A DNA stretch of 64,000 bases from Halalkalicoccus subterraneus (GTDB lineage: Archaea; Halobacteriota; Halobacteria; Halobacteriales; Halalkalicoccaceae): NCBI RefSeq assembly GCF_003697815.1, contig NZ_RDQG01000085.1, positions 124,001 through 188,000 of the forward strand. The letters run 5' to 3'. A program made the translations under genes and the position numbers. Shown here piece after piece: positions 53,172 to 61,782 of this stretch. The notes under the pieces were generated by a model. It had not been told where the DNA came from and ran no database searches. It was given only the letters and a program-made list of their open reading frames with translations. The number at the start of each line of letters is the position of its first letter. Within the stretch, counting starts at the first letter, position 1.

Positions 53172-53475
53172 AGTTACGACTAGGCTGATCCGTAATCGTT
53201 CTGTTTTACTCCCTTTCGACCATCAACTGTCCTTGAAATCATGTCTGAGATGTGTGTCCGAGGATGTAAAAACGTATCCGTTTAATAAATAGAAAATATC
53301 ACGTCTCTAAAGCACATCCGGACAGAACTATAGTTACTGTATATAATATAGCGTCATTATACGTATTAATACAATATGTCCACTGCCGGTCGCCAGCACG
53401 ACGGTTCGTTGACTGGTCTCCTTCCGACTGGGGACTCCTCGCTCGGACGACCGGCGACCCGAGGCTTAACTCCGG
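53172..53475. other. Divergent AT-rich promoter region
   Basis: It serves the leftward nitrite reductase and the rightward gene at 53476. The AT-rich part 53275-53375 includes ACTATAGT (53328-53335), TATATAATATAG and TATTAATACAATATG. No clear long dyad or gene is present. Confidence 0.4.
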
Positions 53476-54351
53476 GTGGCACCTACGACGACCGTGTTCA
53501 AGCCGTCGGCTCGCGCCGTAGCGTTCGTCCTCGCCGTCCTCGGTGTCGCTGCTGTCGGGATAGAACGAGCGCGCCGTCGCGCGAGAGCTGTTCCCCTTTC
53601 CCCGCTCCACGGCGACGCTCGGATCGATCCGACGTGGCCGGAGCGCAAGGCGGTTCGCGGCGACCGAATCTCCGGCGAGATGGGGTCGCTCGCGGACTAC
53701 GCCCGCCCCGGATTCGATCCGGCCCGCGTCCATCCGAACGTCCGTGACCTCTACGAGCGAACGGACGACTTCGAGATGACGGTCGCTGCCACGTGGCACT
53801 TCCCCTACTCGCTCGGCGCGCCGATGGCCAGCCGATGGACGAGCCGAATCGAACAGTTGAACCTCCCCGGCCCGGGCGCCGATTCGAAGCGGGTATCGAG
53901 CGACCTGTTCGCGCTGGAGGAGTCGGCTGCGTCAGCCGACCCGCGGGACGACCCACGATTGTGGATCCGGACGGACGCCGCAACCGGCGAAGGGGTGTTC
54001 GTCGCCGTCTACGCCAGTTTCGTCGACGACGGCGAGCGCTTCGTCGATATCGCCGTGCCGCTTCCGGGAGCGAACCTCTCCACCGTTCTTCGAATGGACC
54101 ACTACGGCAAGGGAATCACGCTCACGACCGCCTGTCCCGGTGGGGGGCTGTACCTCCACACGGACGTGGGAGCCTTCGCGCTCCCGGCCAGCCAGTGCTT
54201 TCGCGTCTCGCCGGCCGGGGGTACGAAGGTTCCCGCCAGCACCGACGCTGCGCGAACGGAGGGCGACGTCCTGGCGGACCAGCGTATCTCCCTGTTCGGA
54301 CTCCCGCTCGTAACCGTTCGGTACGCCGCCACACGAAACCGGACAGCGTGA
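53476..54351 (+). CDS. Hypothetical protein with N-terminal membrane anchor
   Basis: A 291-residue protein starting with GTG. A hydrophobic segment at about 13-29 (AVAFVLAVLGVAAVGIE) is followed by a basic cluster RARRRAR and a soluble domain with many beta-strand-like stretches (LWIRTDAATGEGVFVAVYASFVDDGERFVDI in short blocks, and TVLRMDHYGKGITLTT). The soluble part ends with FGLPLVTVRYAAT. No family recognised. A downstream ATG at 53680 would remove the anchor. It precedes another membrane protein gene by 93 bases. Confidence 0.6.
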   Translation: MAPTTTVFKPSARAVAFVLAVLGVAAVGIERARRRARAVPLSPLHGDARIDPTWPERKAVRGDRISGEMGSLADYARPGFDPARVHPNVRDLYERTDDFEMTVAATWHFPYSLGAPMASRWTSRIEQLNLPGPGADSKRVSSDLFALEESAASADPRDDPRLWIRTDAATGEGVFVAVYASFVDDGERFVDIAVPLPGANLSTVLRMDHYGKGITLTTACPGGGLYLHTDVGAFALPASQCFRVSPAGGTKVPASTDAARTEGDVLADQRISLFGLPLVTVRYAATRNRTA

Positions 54352-54412
54352 CGAGCCTCATGTGGGATCCCGATCGGTCCGCCCTGACACGGGTGACGTA
54401 TCAGGGAGCGTA

Positions 54413-54420
54413 CTTTTATT
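54413..54420 (+). promoter_or_regulatory. TATA box of the membrane protein gene at 54445
   Basis: CTTTTATT is centred about 28 bases upstream of the ATG, the expected leaderless spacing. Confidence 0.55.
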
Positions 54421-54444
54421 TGCCAGTGGTTCCTATCGGCTGGT

Positions 54445-55371
54445 ATGTCCCGCCATCAGCGTGTGCCCTCCCTTCCGGAGACGCCCGGCGTGCCAGACGC
54501 CGGGTTCATGGCCGCAGCGGGGGCGTACGTCGCCGCGGTGTTCGTCGCGCTCGCCGTCGTTATCAGCGTCGCGGCCGACGCGTCGACGGCAAGCGCACTC
54601 GGGGCCGTCGCCTCGGCGATCACCGTCGGCCTTGTCGCGGGCGGGATCGCCTCGGGTCACGTTCGCGGCCTGCCCGAGCGTCTTGGCCGGGGAGGGCGTT
54701 CGATGGCGCTGCCGTTTGTCGTCCCCGTCGCGTTCGCCGCGAGCGCCCTGCTCGTCGCGCTGGTCCCGCGGCTGTCGATTGCGCTCGCGCTCGGAGCCGC
54801 GGTCGGGGCGGGGATCACCGCGGTTCCCGCGCTCGCCATCGCCTCCATGTCACGGACTCGCTACACCAAGGCGATGACTCCCGACGAGCCCCTTGCCTCG
54901 ACCCCGCTGTTGAACCCGAACCGGGACCGGCGCTGGATCGCGTTGGGCCTTCTCAATGCTCTCCTTCTCGTGCTCCTTTCCGCCGGCGAGAGTGTCAGTA
55001 CCGGCCAACTCTCAGTCGGGCTGGTATTTTTCACCCTGTACGCGCTTCTCTACGGGATCGCGCTCCGGTTCGAGTCCACGGATTCCGACGCCGGCGGCCG
55101 GCTGCGGCGGTATCTCTCCGACCGGTTCGAAGACGCGATGGAGCCACAGTGGCTTTCGGAGCTTCGGGTTCACGAGGCGGGATTGACCGTGAAACATCCG
55201 GCCCAGCGGCGGTTCTCCCCGTGGTCGGCCGTCGAGGACGTCCGGCTGACCGGCGAGGAACTCGTCGTCGAGCGCCGCCGATTCCCGGCTCTTCGGTGCG
55301 ATCGGACAGTGATCGAGGAGCCCGAGCACCTTCACGAGGCGATCGAACGGGCGCGAGGATCTCAACCCTGA
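54445..55371 (+). CDS. Membrane protein with C-terminal PH-like domain, unknown function
   Basis: A 308-residue protein. Four to six hydrophobic helices lie at about 20-160 and 175-205. A soluble tail contains WLSELRVHEAGLTVKHPAQRRFSPWSAVEDVRL and LVVERRRFPALRCDRTVI, a strand pattern reminiscent of bacterial PH domains. The TATA box at 54413-54420 supports the start. It converges on the SHOCT-domain gene with one base between stops. No specific function can be assigned. Confidence 0.65.
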   Translation: MSRHQRVPSLPETPGVPDAGFMAAAGAYVAAVFVALAVVISVAADASTASALGAVASAITVGLVAGGIASGHVRGLPERLGRGGRSMALPFVVPVAFAASALLVALVPRLSIALALGAAVGAGITAVPALAIASMSRTRYTKAMTPDEPLASTPLLNPNRDRRWIALGLLNALLLVLLSAGESVSTGQLSVGLVFFTLYALLYGIALRFESTDSDAGGRLRRYLSDRFEDAMEPQWLSELRVHEAGLTVKHPAQRRFSPWSAVEDVRLTGEELVVERRRFPALRCDRTVIEEPEHLHEAIERARGSQP

Positions 55372-55372
55372 A

Positions 55373-55735
55373 TCAGTCCGACCGTTCGATCGAGAGCTCC
55401 CGAGTCTCGACGCCTGCGCGCTCGGCGCGCTCGTTCGCATCGATCAATCGGTCGAGCGCCGCCTCGAACTCCGCCTCGGAGAGTTCGCCGGCGGCATAGC
55501 GCGCCTGCAGTTTCGTTATCGGATCCGGCTCGGGTTCGTCGTTCCTTTCCGACCCGATTCGCTGGGTCAGATACCACGTCAAAAAGACGCTGACGACGAG
55601 CAGTGCGGTGATCGCGACGGCGTACAGGGGATCGGCGAGCAACAACGCGGTGATGATGACGACATCGGCGAGAACGAACTTGATGATGAATATCTCCATG
55701 AGATCGTAGTTGCTTTCGGTGCCGTCGTTGCTCAT
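55373..55735 (-). CDS. SHOCT domain-containing small membrane protein
   Basis: A 120-residue protein. A short polar N-terminus and two hydrophobic helices at about 14-33 and 37-55 are followed by a linker and a C-terminal SHOCT module, ITKLQARYAAGELSEAEFEAAL, the short helical hairpin that mediates oligomerisation. Common in haloarchaea and of unknown role. Leftward, with 54 bases to the CopD-like gene upstream on the same strand. Confidence 0.82.
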   Translation of the reverse strand: MSNDGTESNYDLMEIFIIKFVLADVVIITALLLADPLYAVAITALLVVSVFLTWYLTQRIGSERNDEPEPDPITKLQARYAAGELSEAEFEAALDRLIDANERAERAGVETRELSIERSD

Positions 55736-55789
55736 ATCTGATATCTCTCGTCGACCGGGAATAACTGTGTGGGCCGACGATTCGGGTGC

Positions 55790-56923
55790 TCACCCGACGA
55801 GGTCGGACGCGCCGAGCTCGTATCCGAGCGCGAGTGAACCGACGAGCGCGATGGCGACCGCGCTGGTCTTGAGCAGCGTCGCGAACCCGATGGCAGCGCC
55901 GACGGCGAGCCGACCGGACGCGGCGACCGTTGCGCCGAAGAGCTCGTACGACGGGGTCATGGTGGTCAGGACGACCGACAGCGCAATGGCCACGACCAGC
56001 ACGGCGAGCTCCAGGCGAACCGAGCGTGTGACAGCCGAGACGGCGTCCGACGGGGCGATCCGAGGTTTCGCGACCGCGAGTAGCCCCGGAATCGCCGCCG
56101 TCGAGCGGGGCTCGTCCGCGGAGGTGGCGATGCGCTCGTGGACGACGACCCGGTTGAACCCGCCGATCGCGGCCGCAAGCGAGACGAGGCCGACCTTCGC
56201 CGAGAGGAGGAGCCCGTACGGGGTCGAAACGAGCGCCGAGAGCGTCGGGACGTGCCACGCGGCGATCACGATTCCGGTCGCGAAGGCGACCGTGACGCCG
56301 GCGACGGCGATCATCGAGAACCGGCGGATGATCGACCTGATCAACGGGGCCACCGTCGCCTCGTCGGGTTCGCTCCCCAACAGCGCGGGGAACGCCGCGA
56401 GGACGGCCAACCCGCCGACCCACAGTGCCGCACCCGTCATGTGACCGAACTTCGCGACGATCGCCACTGCCTCGCTGTCGACCGCTATCGAGTAGCGCGT
56501 CCAGCAGAACGCAAGCAACATTCCGAGCCCGCCGACGCAGACGGCGTCGAGCCAGTGGCGCGGCGAGAGGAATCGTCGGCCCGCCGTCAGGACACCCAGG
56601 AAACCGGCGACCGCGACGAGAGCCAGCCACGTTCGTCCGTCCGGCGTCGCGCTCGCCCACCCGACGAGCGAACCAACGCCGCTCGCTTCGACCGTGCTCA
56701 CCGCGAGTGCGCTTGCAGCGAGCACAGCGCCGACGAGCGCGGCGCCGACGGTCATCGAAGTGAAGCGATCCATGCGAGCCGTCTCCAAGCCGTAGCGTTC
56801 CAGTTCCGGGCGAACGACGTACCGAAGCGTCGGCGGTCCGCCGACTAACATCATTATCGCACCGATTAACACCCCCCGCAACACGGGAGACGAGATCCCT
56901 GCCAGTACCGATACTGCGCTCAT
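55790..56923 (-). CDS. CopD-like membrane protein
   Basis: A 377-residue polytopic membrane protein with about eight helices. KFGHMTGAALWVGGLAVLAAFPALLG near the middle is the conserved CopD/YcnJ-type segment in which a His and Trp lie in a helix. Further blocks are STPYGLLLSAKVGLVSLAAAIGGFNRVVV and LLAFCWTRYS. Relatives take part in copper uptake or resistance. The copper-dependent enzymes of denitrification are not seen here, so the link to neighbouring nitrogen genes is unclear. ATG 56923 chosen over GTG 56929. Confidence 0.82.
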   Translation of the reverse strand: MSAVSVLAGISSPVLRGVLIGAIMMLVGGPPTLRYVVRPELERYGLETARMDRFTSMTVGAALVGAVLAASALAVSTVEASGVGSLVGWASATPDGRTWLALVAVAGFLGVLTAGRRFLSPRHWLDAVCVGGLGMLLAFCWTRYSIAVDSEAVAIVAKFGHMTGAALWVGGLAVLAAFPALLGSEPDEATVAPLIRSIIRRFSMIAVAGVTVAFATGIVIAAWHVPTLSALVSTPYGLLLSAKVGLVSLAAAIGGFNRVVVHERIATSADEPRSTAAIPGLLAVAKPRIAPSDAVSAVTRSVRLELAVLVVAIALSVVLTTMTPSYELFGATVAASGRLAVGAAIGFATLLKTSAVAIALVGSLALGYELGASDLVG

Positions 56924-57399
56924 GGTCACTTCCGAATCAGTCAGTCGGTATAAATAAACGTCCAGTTAGATTTTTCGGCTCCATACCCCCTCAAATCTCA
57001 GACTCGTATCTGTCGAATGACCTGAGGGATTAGCGACTGGTTAGATAGTATATGTGATATGAAATTCAAGACCGGTGTGTCCCTCTCTCTTGTCCCTTTC
57101 GCCGGTCGAGAACTCGGACACGTCCGTGGTCGATCGCTCCCTCCTTTACGTTCTTCTCGCGATAACGGATGAAACAAGCGGGGAGTTCTCCACTGGCGCC
57201 CGTTGTGCGAACGGGGCCGTTCGAGGCGGTTTACGCGTCTCGGCCTGGCGAAGACGACGAATGAGGGACGGCTAGTCGCCCGGTTATCGTGCTTTCGTCG
57301 AGTAGCACTCGAAATTGTCCCGCAGTAAGATCCTTCCCCGCAGTTTTCGCTTCCGAACCCGTCGGATCGGCCCGTTGCCGTGTCGAGCCTGCTGCCGGT
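56924..57399. other. Intergenic stretch with possible replication-gene debris
   Basis: It contains an AT-rich promoter-like part near 57040-57062. A plus-strand frame near 57125-57210 reads VVDRSLLYVLLAITDETSGEFSTGA, shortened here to LLYVLLAITDETSGEF, then degenerates. That string recalls the start of the Orc1/Cdc6 winged helix, but the match is short and from memory. No intact gene is supported. Confidence 0.3.
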
Positions 57400-57675
57400 T
57401 CAGTTGTAGACCAGCCGGTGGAGTTTCGTGCGCTCTTGGTCGCGCAGTCGGGGGAGCGACGAGACGACGAGATCGTCGTCGTATCGTAGCGGGCTACAGG
57501 AAACCAGGCCGTCACCGCGCAGTTCTTCGAGGAGTCCCTGAGCGGTTCGTCCGTCGAGCGACAGCGTTTCGGTCAGTGCGCTGAGCCGAACGTTGTTCTC
57601 CCGTCGAACCGCCTCTAGGACCGCGAGTTTGTGCTCGGTGTCGTGTTCGGCTCCGCCGATGAGGTGAGTGCTCAT
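57400..57675 (-). CDS. Winged-helix DNA-binding protein
   Basis: A 91-residue protein with one winged helix-turn-helix: HKLAVLEAVRRENNVRLSAL, TETLSLDGRTAQGLLEELRGDGLV, then a wing-like SPLRYDDDLVVSS and a final helix. No effector domain is seen. It is divergent from the narK transcription unit, so it may regulate that transporter. ATG 57675 is preferred over a frame start at 57690. The Met-initiated product fits small haloarchaeal single-domain regulators. Confidence 0.65.
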   Translation of the reverse strand: MSTHLIGGAEHDTEHKLAVLEAVRRENNVRLSALTETLSLDGRTAQGLLEELRGDGLVSCSPLRYDDDLVVSSLPRLRDQERTKLHRLVYN

Positions 57676-57966
57676 AACACACGGTTGCACCGGGTGGATA
57701 GTAGTTCTTTCGGTGATTAACTACAGTTCGAAGCAATTTTCGTCCGGTAGCCGATGGACGATGGCAACCCGGTTCGAATCGTGATTCTGCACGGTAACTA
57801 TCTTCGACGATCGTTTCCTATTTCGGCCGATCAGATGATCTCTTCCTTATACTCCCCCTAAATCACCATATACCACTAGTTACCTCCCCTTCTATGGTGG
57901 GTTTATTAATATCAGTAGCGAAGCCGTTATTACGGTTGAGTGGTCAGCTGAAATCGAATTATCGAT

Positions 57967-58050
57967 ATGAACGTCATCGAATACGCGATAGTAGTGGAAG
58001 ATCGTAGTTATACCGCGATCGGAACCGGGCAAAGTGGAGGGGAACTGTGA
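57967..58050 (+). CDS. 27-codon leader ORF overlapping narK
   Basis: It begins MNVIEYAIVVEDRSY and ends GQSGGEL. Its TGA overlaps the GTG start of the transporter as GTGA, and the transporter's Shine-Dalgarno GGAGGGGA lies within its last codons. This arrangement suggests translational coupling. Whether the peptide matters is unknown. The upstream gap to 57675 is otherwise empty apart from GGTTTATTAATATC near 57899-57912, a likely promoter element. Confidence 0.4.
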   Translation: MNVIEYAIVVEDRSYTAIGTGQSGGEL

Positions 58051-59369
58051 TCCGCGGCAAGTGGAAGAACCTCCTGTTGGCGACCGCGATGTTCAACCTC
58101 GGGTTCGTGATCTGGTTCTCCTTTGCGCCCTTTACCGGCGGGATCGCCGAGGAGTTCGGACTCTCGGTGGCCGAACTCGGGATCGTCTCAAGCGCCGCGG
58201 TCATCGCCGTCCCGCTCGGCCGTATCGTGATCGGCCCGTTGACCGATAAGTTCGGCGCGCCGGTGACCGCCGGGGTCACGATGGTAACTGTGGGGGTGTT
58301 CTGTATCATCAGCGCCTACGCCACGACCTACGAGGTGTTTACGGCCTCGCGGATCGTCGCCTCGCTGGCGGGCATCACCTTCGTCATCGGCATCCAGCAC
58401 GTCTCCGAGTGGTTCGAGGAGGAGAACCTCGGCACCGCCGAGGGGATCTTCGCCGGCATCGGTAACGCCGGTGCGGGGATCGGCGCCTACTTCACCCTCC
58501 CGCGTATCTTCGGCGAGGACTATGCCGGCCCGCTCTTTACGACCAACTGGCGGGCCGCCTTCTTCTACACCGGTGTGCTCGCGATCGTTCTGGGGATCGT
58601 CTACTTCCTCTTCGGTGACGCCGCCAAAAACGTCGAGAAACGGGAGGCGACCAAGGCCGACGTGAGCCCCCGACGGTGGCTCTACATCGCCACCCGCTAC
58701 GGTGCGGTCGTGCTCTCGGTCGCCTACGTCATGACGTTCGGGCTCGAACTCGCGATGAACGGCTGGCTGGGCACCTACTACCGCGAGGCGTTCGGCGAGG
58801 GCGATATCGTGATCGCGGCGACGTTCGCGGCGACGTTCTCGATCGCCGCCGGGCTGCTCCGGCCGATCGGGGGCTACGTCAGCGACGTCGTCGCCCGCAA
58901 GGAGATCGAACTCCTGCCGTGGTTCGAGGGACGATACAGGGAACAGTGGACGTTCTCGACCCTCGTCCTCGTCGTCGTCGCGATGATCGGGATGACTATC
59001 GCCGGGCTCTCAGGTAACATCTATGCCGCCGTCGTCGCGGGCTTTTTCGTCGGGGTCGGCTGTGCGTTCTCAGAGGGAGCGATCTTCGCGCAGGTACCCG
59101 CGATGTTCCCCGATAGCTCGGGCAGCGTCGCGGGCATCGTCGGCGGAATCGGCTCCTCGGGCGGATCGATCTACCCGCTCGTCTTCTCGGCGACGCTTCT
59201 CCCGAACCTTCACTTGGGCTACGCGGTCGTCGCGGTCACGATGGTTCCCATCCTCGTCCTCGCGGCGTGGGTGTTCCAGCCCCATATCGCCGAGCAGGCG
59301 ACGACCGGCGGCTGGTTCGTCGACGAGCCCGATACCGGCGCCAGACCCGCCGTCAGCAGCGACGACTGA
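58047..59369 (+). CDS. narK: NarK-type nitrate/nitrite transporter (MFS)
   Basis: A 440-residue major facilitator with about twelve helices. Two nitrate-signature-like blocks are present: EGIFAGIGNAGAGIGAYF near 132-149 and AGIVGGIGSSGGSIYP near 362-377, one in each half, as in NarK/NasA-type carriers. The first half ends before a loop rich in Lys and Glu. GTG start at 58047 follows a GGAGGGGA site and overlaps a leader ORF. Together with the nitrite reductase at 51.4 kb and the MOSC gene downstream it suggests nitrate or nitrite assimilation. Transport direction is unknown. Confidence 0.9.
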   Translation: MIRGKWKNLLLATAMFNLGFVIWFSFAPFTGGIAEEFGLSVAELGIVSSAAVIAVPLGRIVIGPLTDKFGAPVTAGVTMVTVGVFCIISAYATTYEVFTASRIVASLAGITFVIGIQHVSEWFEEENLGTAEGIFAGIGNAGAGIGAYFTLPRIFGEDYAGPLFTTNWRAAFFYTGVLAIVLGIVYFLFGDAAKNVEKREATKADVSPRRWLYIATRYGAVVLSVAYVMTFGLELAMNGWLGTYYREAFGEGDIVIAATFAATFSIAAGLLRPIGGYVSDVVARKEIELLPWFEGRYREQWTFSTLVLVVVAMIGMTIAGLSGNIYAAVVAGFFVGVGCAFSEGAIFAQVPAMFPDSSGSVAGIVGGIGSSGGSIYPLVFSATLLPNLHLGYAVVAVTMVPILVLAAWVFQPHIAEQATTGGWFVDEPDTGARPAVSSDD

Positions 59370-59432
59370 TCCGTCCTCGCTCGTAGCTTTCCTCGACGCA
59401 ACGATTGATGGTCGAGAGCCCGTAGAGGTACC

Positions 59433-59912
59433 ATGAGTACACCAGCCTCCGGAACGGTTTCCACGATCCACATCGCGCCCGAAGCCAGCGCCACGACCGA
59501 GTCCCACGAGACGGTCGAGGCCGTTGCCGGACGCGGGCTGCGCGGGGATCGCTACTTCGCCGAGCAGGGGACCTACTCCCGATCCGCCCGCGGGACCTCA
59601 CGGGAGATCACGCTCATCGAAGCGGAGACGCTCGCCGCGCTCGAACGCGACTTCTCGATCGAGATTCCTCCTGGGGCCCACCGGCGGAACGTCACCACAC
59701 GGGGAGTCGCGCTCAACCACCTCGTCGACGAGCGCTTTTCGGTCGGAGAGGTCGTCTGCGAGGGCGTCGAACTCTGCGAGCCGTGTTCGTATCTCGAAGG
59801 ACTGCTCGATATCGACGGGCTGCACGACGCGCTCGTCCACCGCGGCGGGCTGCGCGCGCGGATCGTCGACTCCGGTCGGATCGCGGTCGGCGACGGCGTC
59901 ACACCTCGGTGA
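59433..59912 (+). CDS. MOSC domain protein
   Basis: A 159-residue single-domain protein of the molybdenum-cofactor sulfurase C-terminal type. GRGLRGDRYFAEQGTYS near 33-49, ITLIEAETLAALER, HRRNVTTRGVALNHLVDERF and GVELCEPCSYLEGL, where Cys residues include the conserved one of the domain. Such proteins bind or transfer molybdenum cofactor sulfur, which would suit a molybdenum nitrate reductase encoded elsewhere. It follows narK by 63 bases on the same strand and converges on the permease gene with no gap. Confidence 0.87.
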   Translation: MSTPASGTVSTIHIAPEASATTESHETVEAVAGRGLRGDRYFAEQGTYSRSARGTSREITLIEAETLAALERDFSIEIPPGAHRRNVTTRGVALNHLVDERFSVGEVVCEGVELCEPCSYLEGLLDIDGLHDALVHRGGLRARIVDSGRIAVGDGVTPR

Positions 59913-61751
59913 TCAGAGGCCGGTGTTCTCGCCGCCGAGCCGGTCGATGATCACGAAGCTGATCGTCGTCACAACCAGGAGAACGACGCCCATCGCGGTC
60001 GCCGGTCCGAGGCGGCGACCGATGAATCGCTCGATCGCCACCGGCATCGTGTACTGGGCGGTGCCGGTCGCGAGGATCACCGTCGAGGAGAACTCACCGA
60101 TCGAGACGGCGACGGCGAAGGCCGCCCCGGCGATTACCCCCGGCCAGACGAGCGGTAGTTCGATATCGATCAGCGCGCGCATCCGGGAGGCGCCGAGCGC
60201 GCGCGCCGAATCGACGAGTCGCCCGTCGATCGATTCGAGCCCCGGCGCAACGGTCCGGACGACGAAGGGGTAACAGGAGACGGCGTGGGCGGCGACGATG
60301 GCGAGGGCACCGCCGACGGAGAGACGCCAGCCGGCGACCTCGATCCCGAAGACCGGTCCGCGGAGCAGCCCGATCCCGACGATGATTCCCGAAACCGCGA
60401 GCGGCGCCATCGAGACCGTATCGACCAGCTTCCGGCCCCGGTACCGCCGGGTCGTCAGCACCGAGACCACCACTCCCATCGGCAGGGCAAGCGACAGCGC
60501 ACCGACGGCGTACAGAAGCGAGTTGCGGATCGCCGGCCACGGCCGAACCTGATAGGCCGCCCCGGTCGCCTGCCGATCCACCAGGAACCGGTAGTGGTCG
60601 AGAGTGAGCCCGCTCGGGCCGGTAACGCTCGTATACACCATGCTCACGATCGGCGAGACGAACACGAACAGCGTAACGAGGGCGTAGATCCCGAGCCCGA
60701 GACGGGGAAGCAGCTCGCGAACCGAGAACTCGCTGGGGACGAGCGACCGGCGGGAAAGCGGGCGGATCCCGCGCGAGCGGACGGTGTGTTCGGCCTCGTA
60801 GCGTAGGTAACCGTAGAGAACGCCCAATGAGACGGCCAGTTCGACGATCGCGAGGGCGGCCGCCTCGGTGTAGTTCAGTTCGCGCACGAGCTGGTAGACG
60901 AACACCTCAATGGTCGCGAGTTCGAACCCGCCGAGTGCGAGGACGATGGGAAAACTCCCGAACGTGAAGACGAACACCAACGCCGAGCCCATCAACACCG
61001 CCGGGTAGAGCTGCGGGGCGATCACGTCCACGAACGCGCGAAACGGGCTCGCCCCGAGGCTCCGGGCGGTCTCGACCGCGCTCGCGTCGACCGACTCCCA
61101 GGCGGCGGTCGTGACCCGCGCGATCAGCGGTGCGTTGTAGAAGGCGTGGGCGATCAGAACTCCCTCGAGGGTAAAGAGGAGCTCGACCGGTCCGAGTCCG
61201 ACGAGCCCGAGCGCGCCGTTGAGGGTTCCGTTTCGCCCGAAGGTGGCGACGAAGCCGATCGCGACCATGATCGAGGGGAGCACGAACGGCAGGATCGTCA
61301 GCGAGCGAAGCGTCCGGCGACCCCGGAACTCGAAGCGTGCGAGCAGGTACGCCGCGGGAAGTCCGAGCGCGAGACTCAGCAGCGTCGAGAGGACCGCCTG
61401 ATAGGCGGTGAACCCGACGACCCCGAGGCGGATCTCCCCCGAGAGGACGTCTCGGGCGACCGAGAGGGGCGATTCGCCGGCGAACACGCGCACGAGGCCG
61501 CCGAAGTAGAACGGATCGCGAAGCAACTCGGTGAACACTCCCAGTGTCGGGCGTCCCGCGACGACGAGCGCCTCGACCAGCACCGTCGCGACCGGGTAGT
61601 AAAACAGCAACAGCAGAACGAGGGTGGTTCCGACCGCGAGCAGGGCGAGCGCCCGGCGTTCGAGCGAATCGCGTACCCGACGGACACCTTGCCGTCCGGT
61701 CTCGGACCCCGCGACCCCGTCGGAACGGGGGACGGGCGAATCGTCACTCAT
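59913..61751 (-). CDS. ABC transporter permease of the ThiP/iron(III) type (fused dimer)
   Basis: A 612-residue permease with two homologous halves of about six helices. Each half has an EAA-type loop: ETARSLGASPFRAFVDVIAPQ in the first and DSARALGASRMRALIDIELPL in the second. Such fused permeases import thiamine (ThiP) or ferric iron. The upstream gene encodes a thiamine-type binding protein, which favours thiamine. No ATP-binding gene is adjacent; downstream is the convergent MOSC gene. The ATPase must come from elsewhere or from another system. Confidence 0.88.
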   Translation of the reverse strand: MSDDSPVPRSDGVAGSETGRQGVRRVRDSLERRALALLAVGTTLVLLLLFYYPVATVLVEALVVAGRPTLGVFTELLRDPFYFGGLVRVFAGESPLSVARDVLSGEIRLGVVGFTAYQAVLSTLLSLALGLPAAYLLARFEFRGRRTLRSLTILPFVLPSIMVAIGFVATFGRNGTLNGALGLVGLGPVELLFTLEGVLIAHAFYNAPLIARVTTAAWESVDASAVETARSLGASPFRAFVDVIAPQLYPAVLMGSALVFVFTFGSFPIVLALGGFELATIEVFVYQLVRELNYTEAAALAIVELAVSLGVLYGYLRYEAEHTVRSRGIRPLSRRSLVPSEFSVRELLPRLGLGIYALVTLFVFVSPIVSMVYTSVTGPSGLTLDHYRFLVDRQATGAAYQVRPWPAIRNSLLYAVGALSLALPMGVVVSVLTTRRYRGRKLVDTVSMAPLAVSGIIVGIGLLRGPVFGIEVAGWRLSVGGALAIVAAHAVSCYPFVVRTVAPGLESIDGRLVDSARALGASRMRALIDIELPLVWPGVIAGAAFAVAVSIGEFSSTVILATGTAQYTMPVAIERFIGRRLGPATAMGVVLLVVTTISFVIIDRLGGENTGL

Positions 61752-61782
61752 CGTCCCCCAAGTCCCGTCGCCACGCGGGCGC

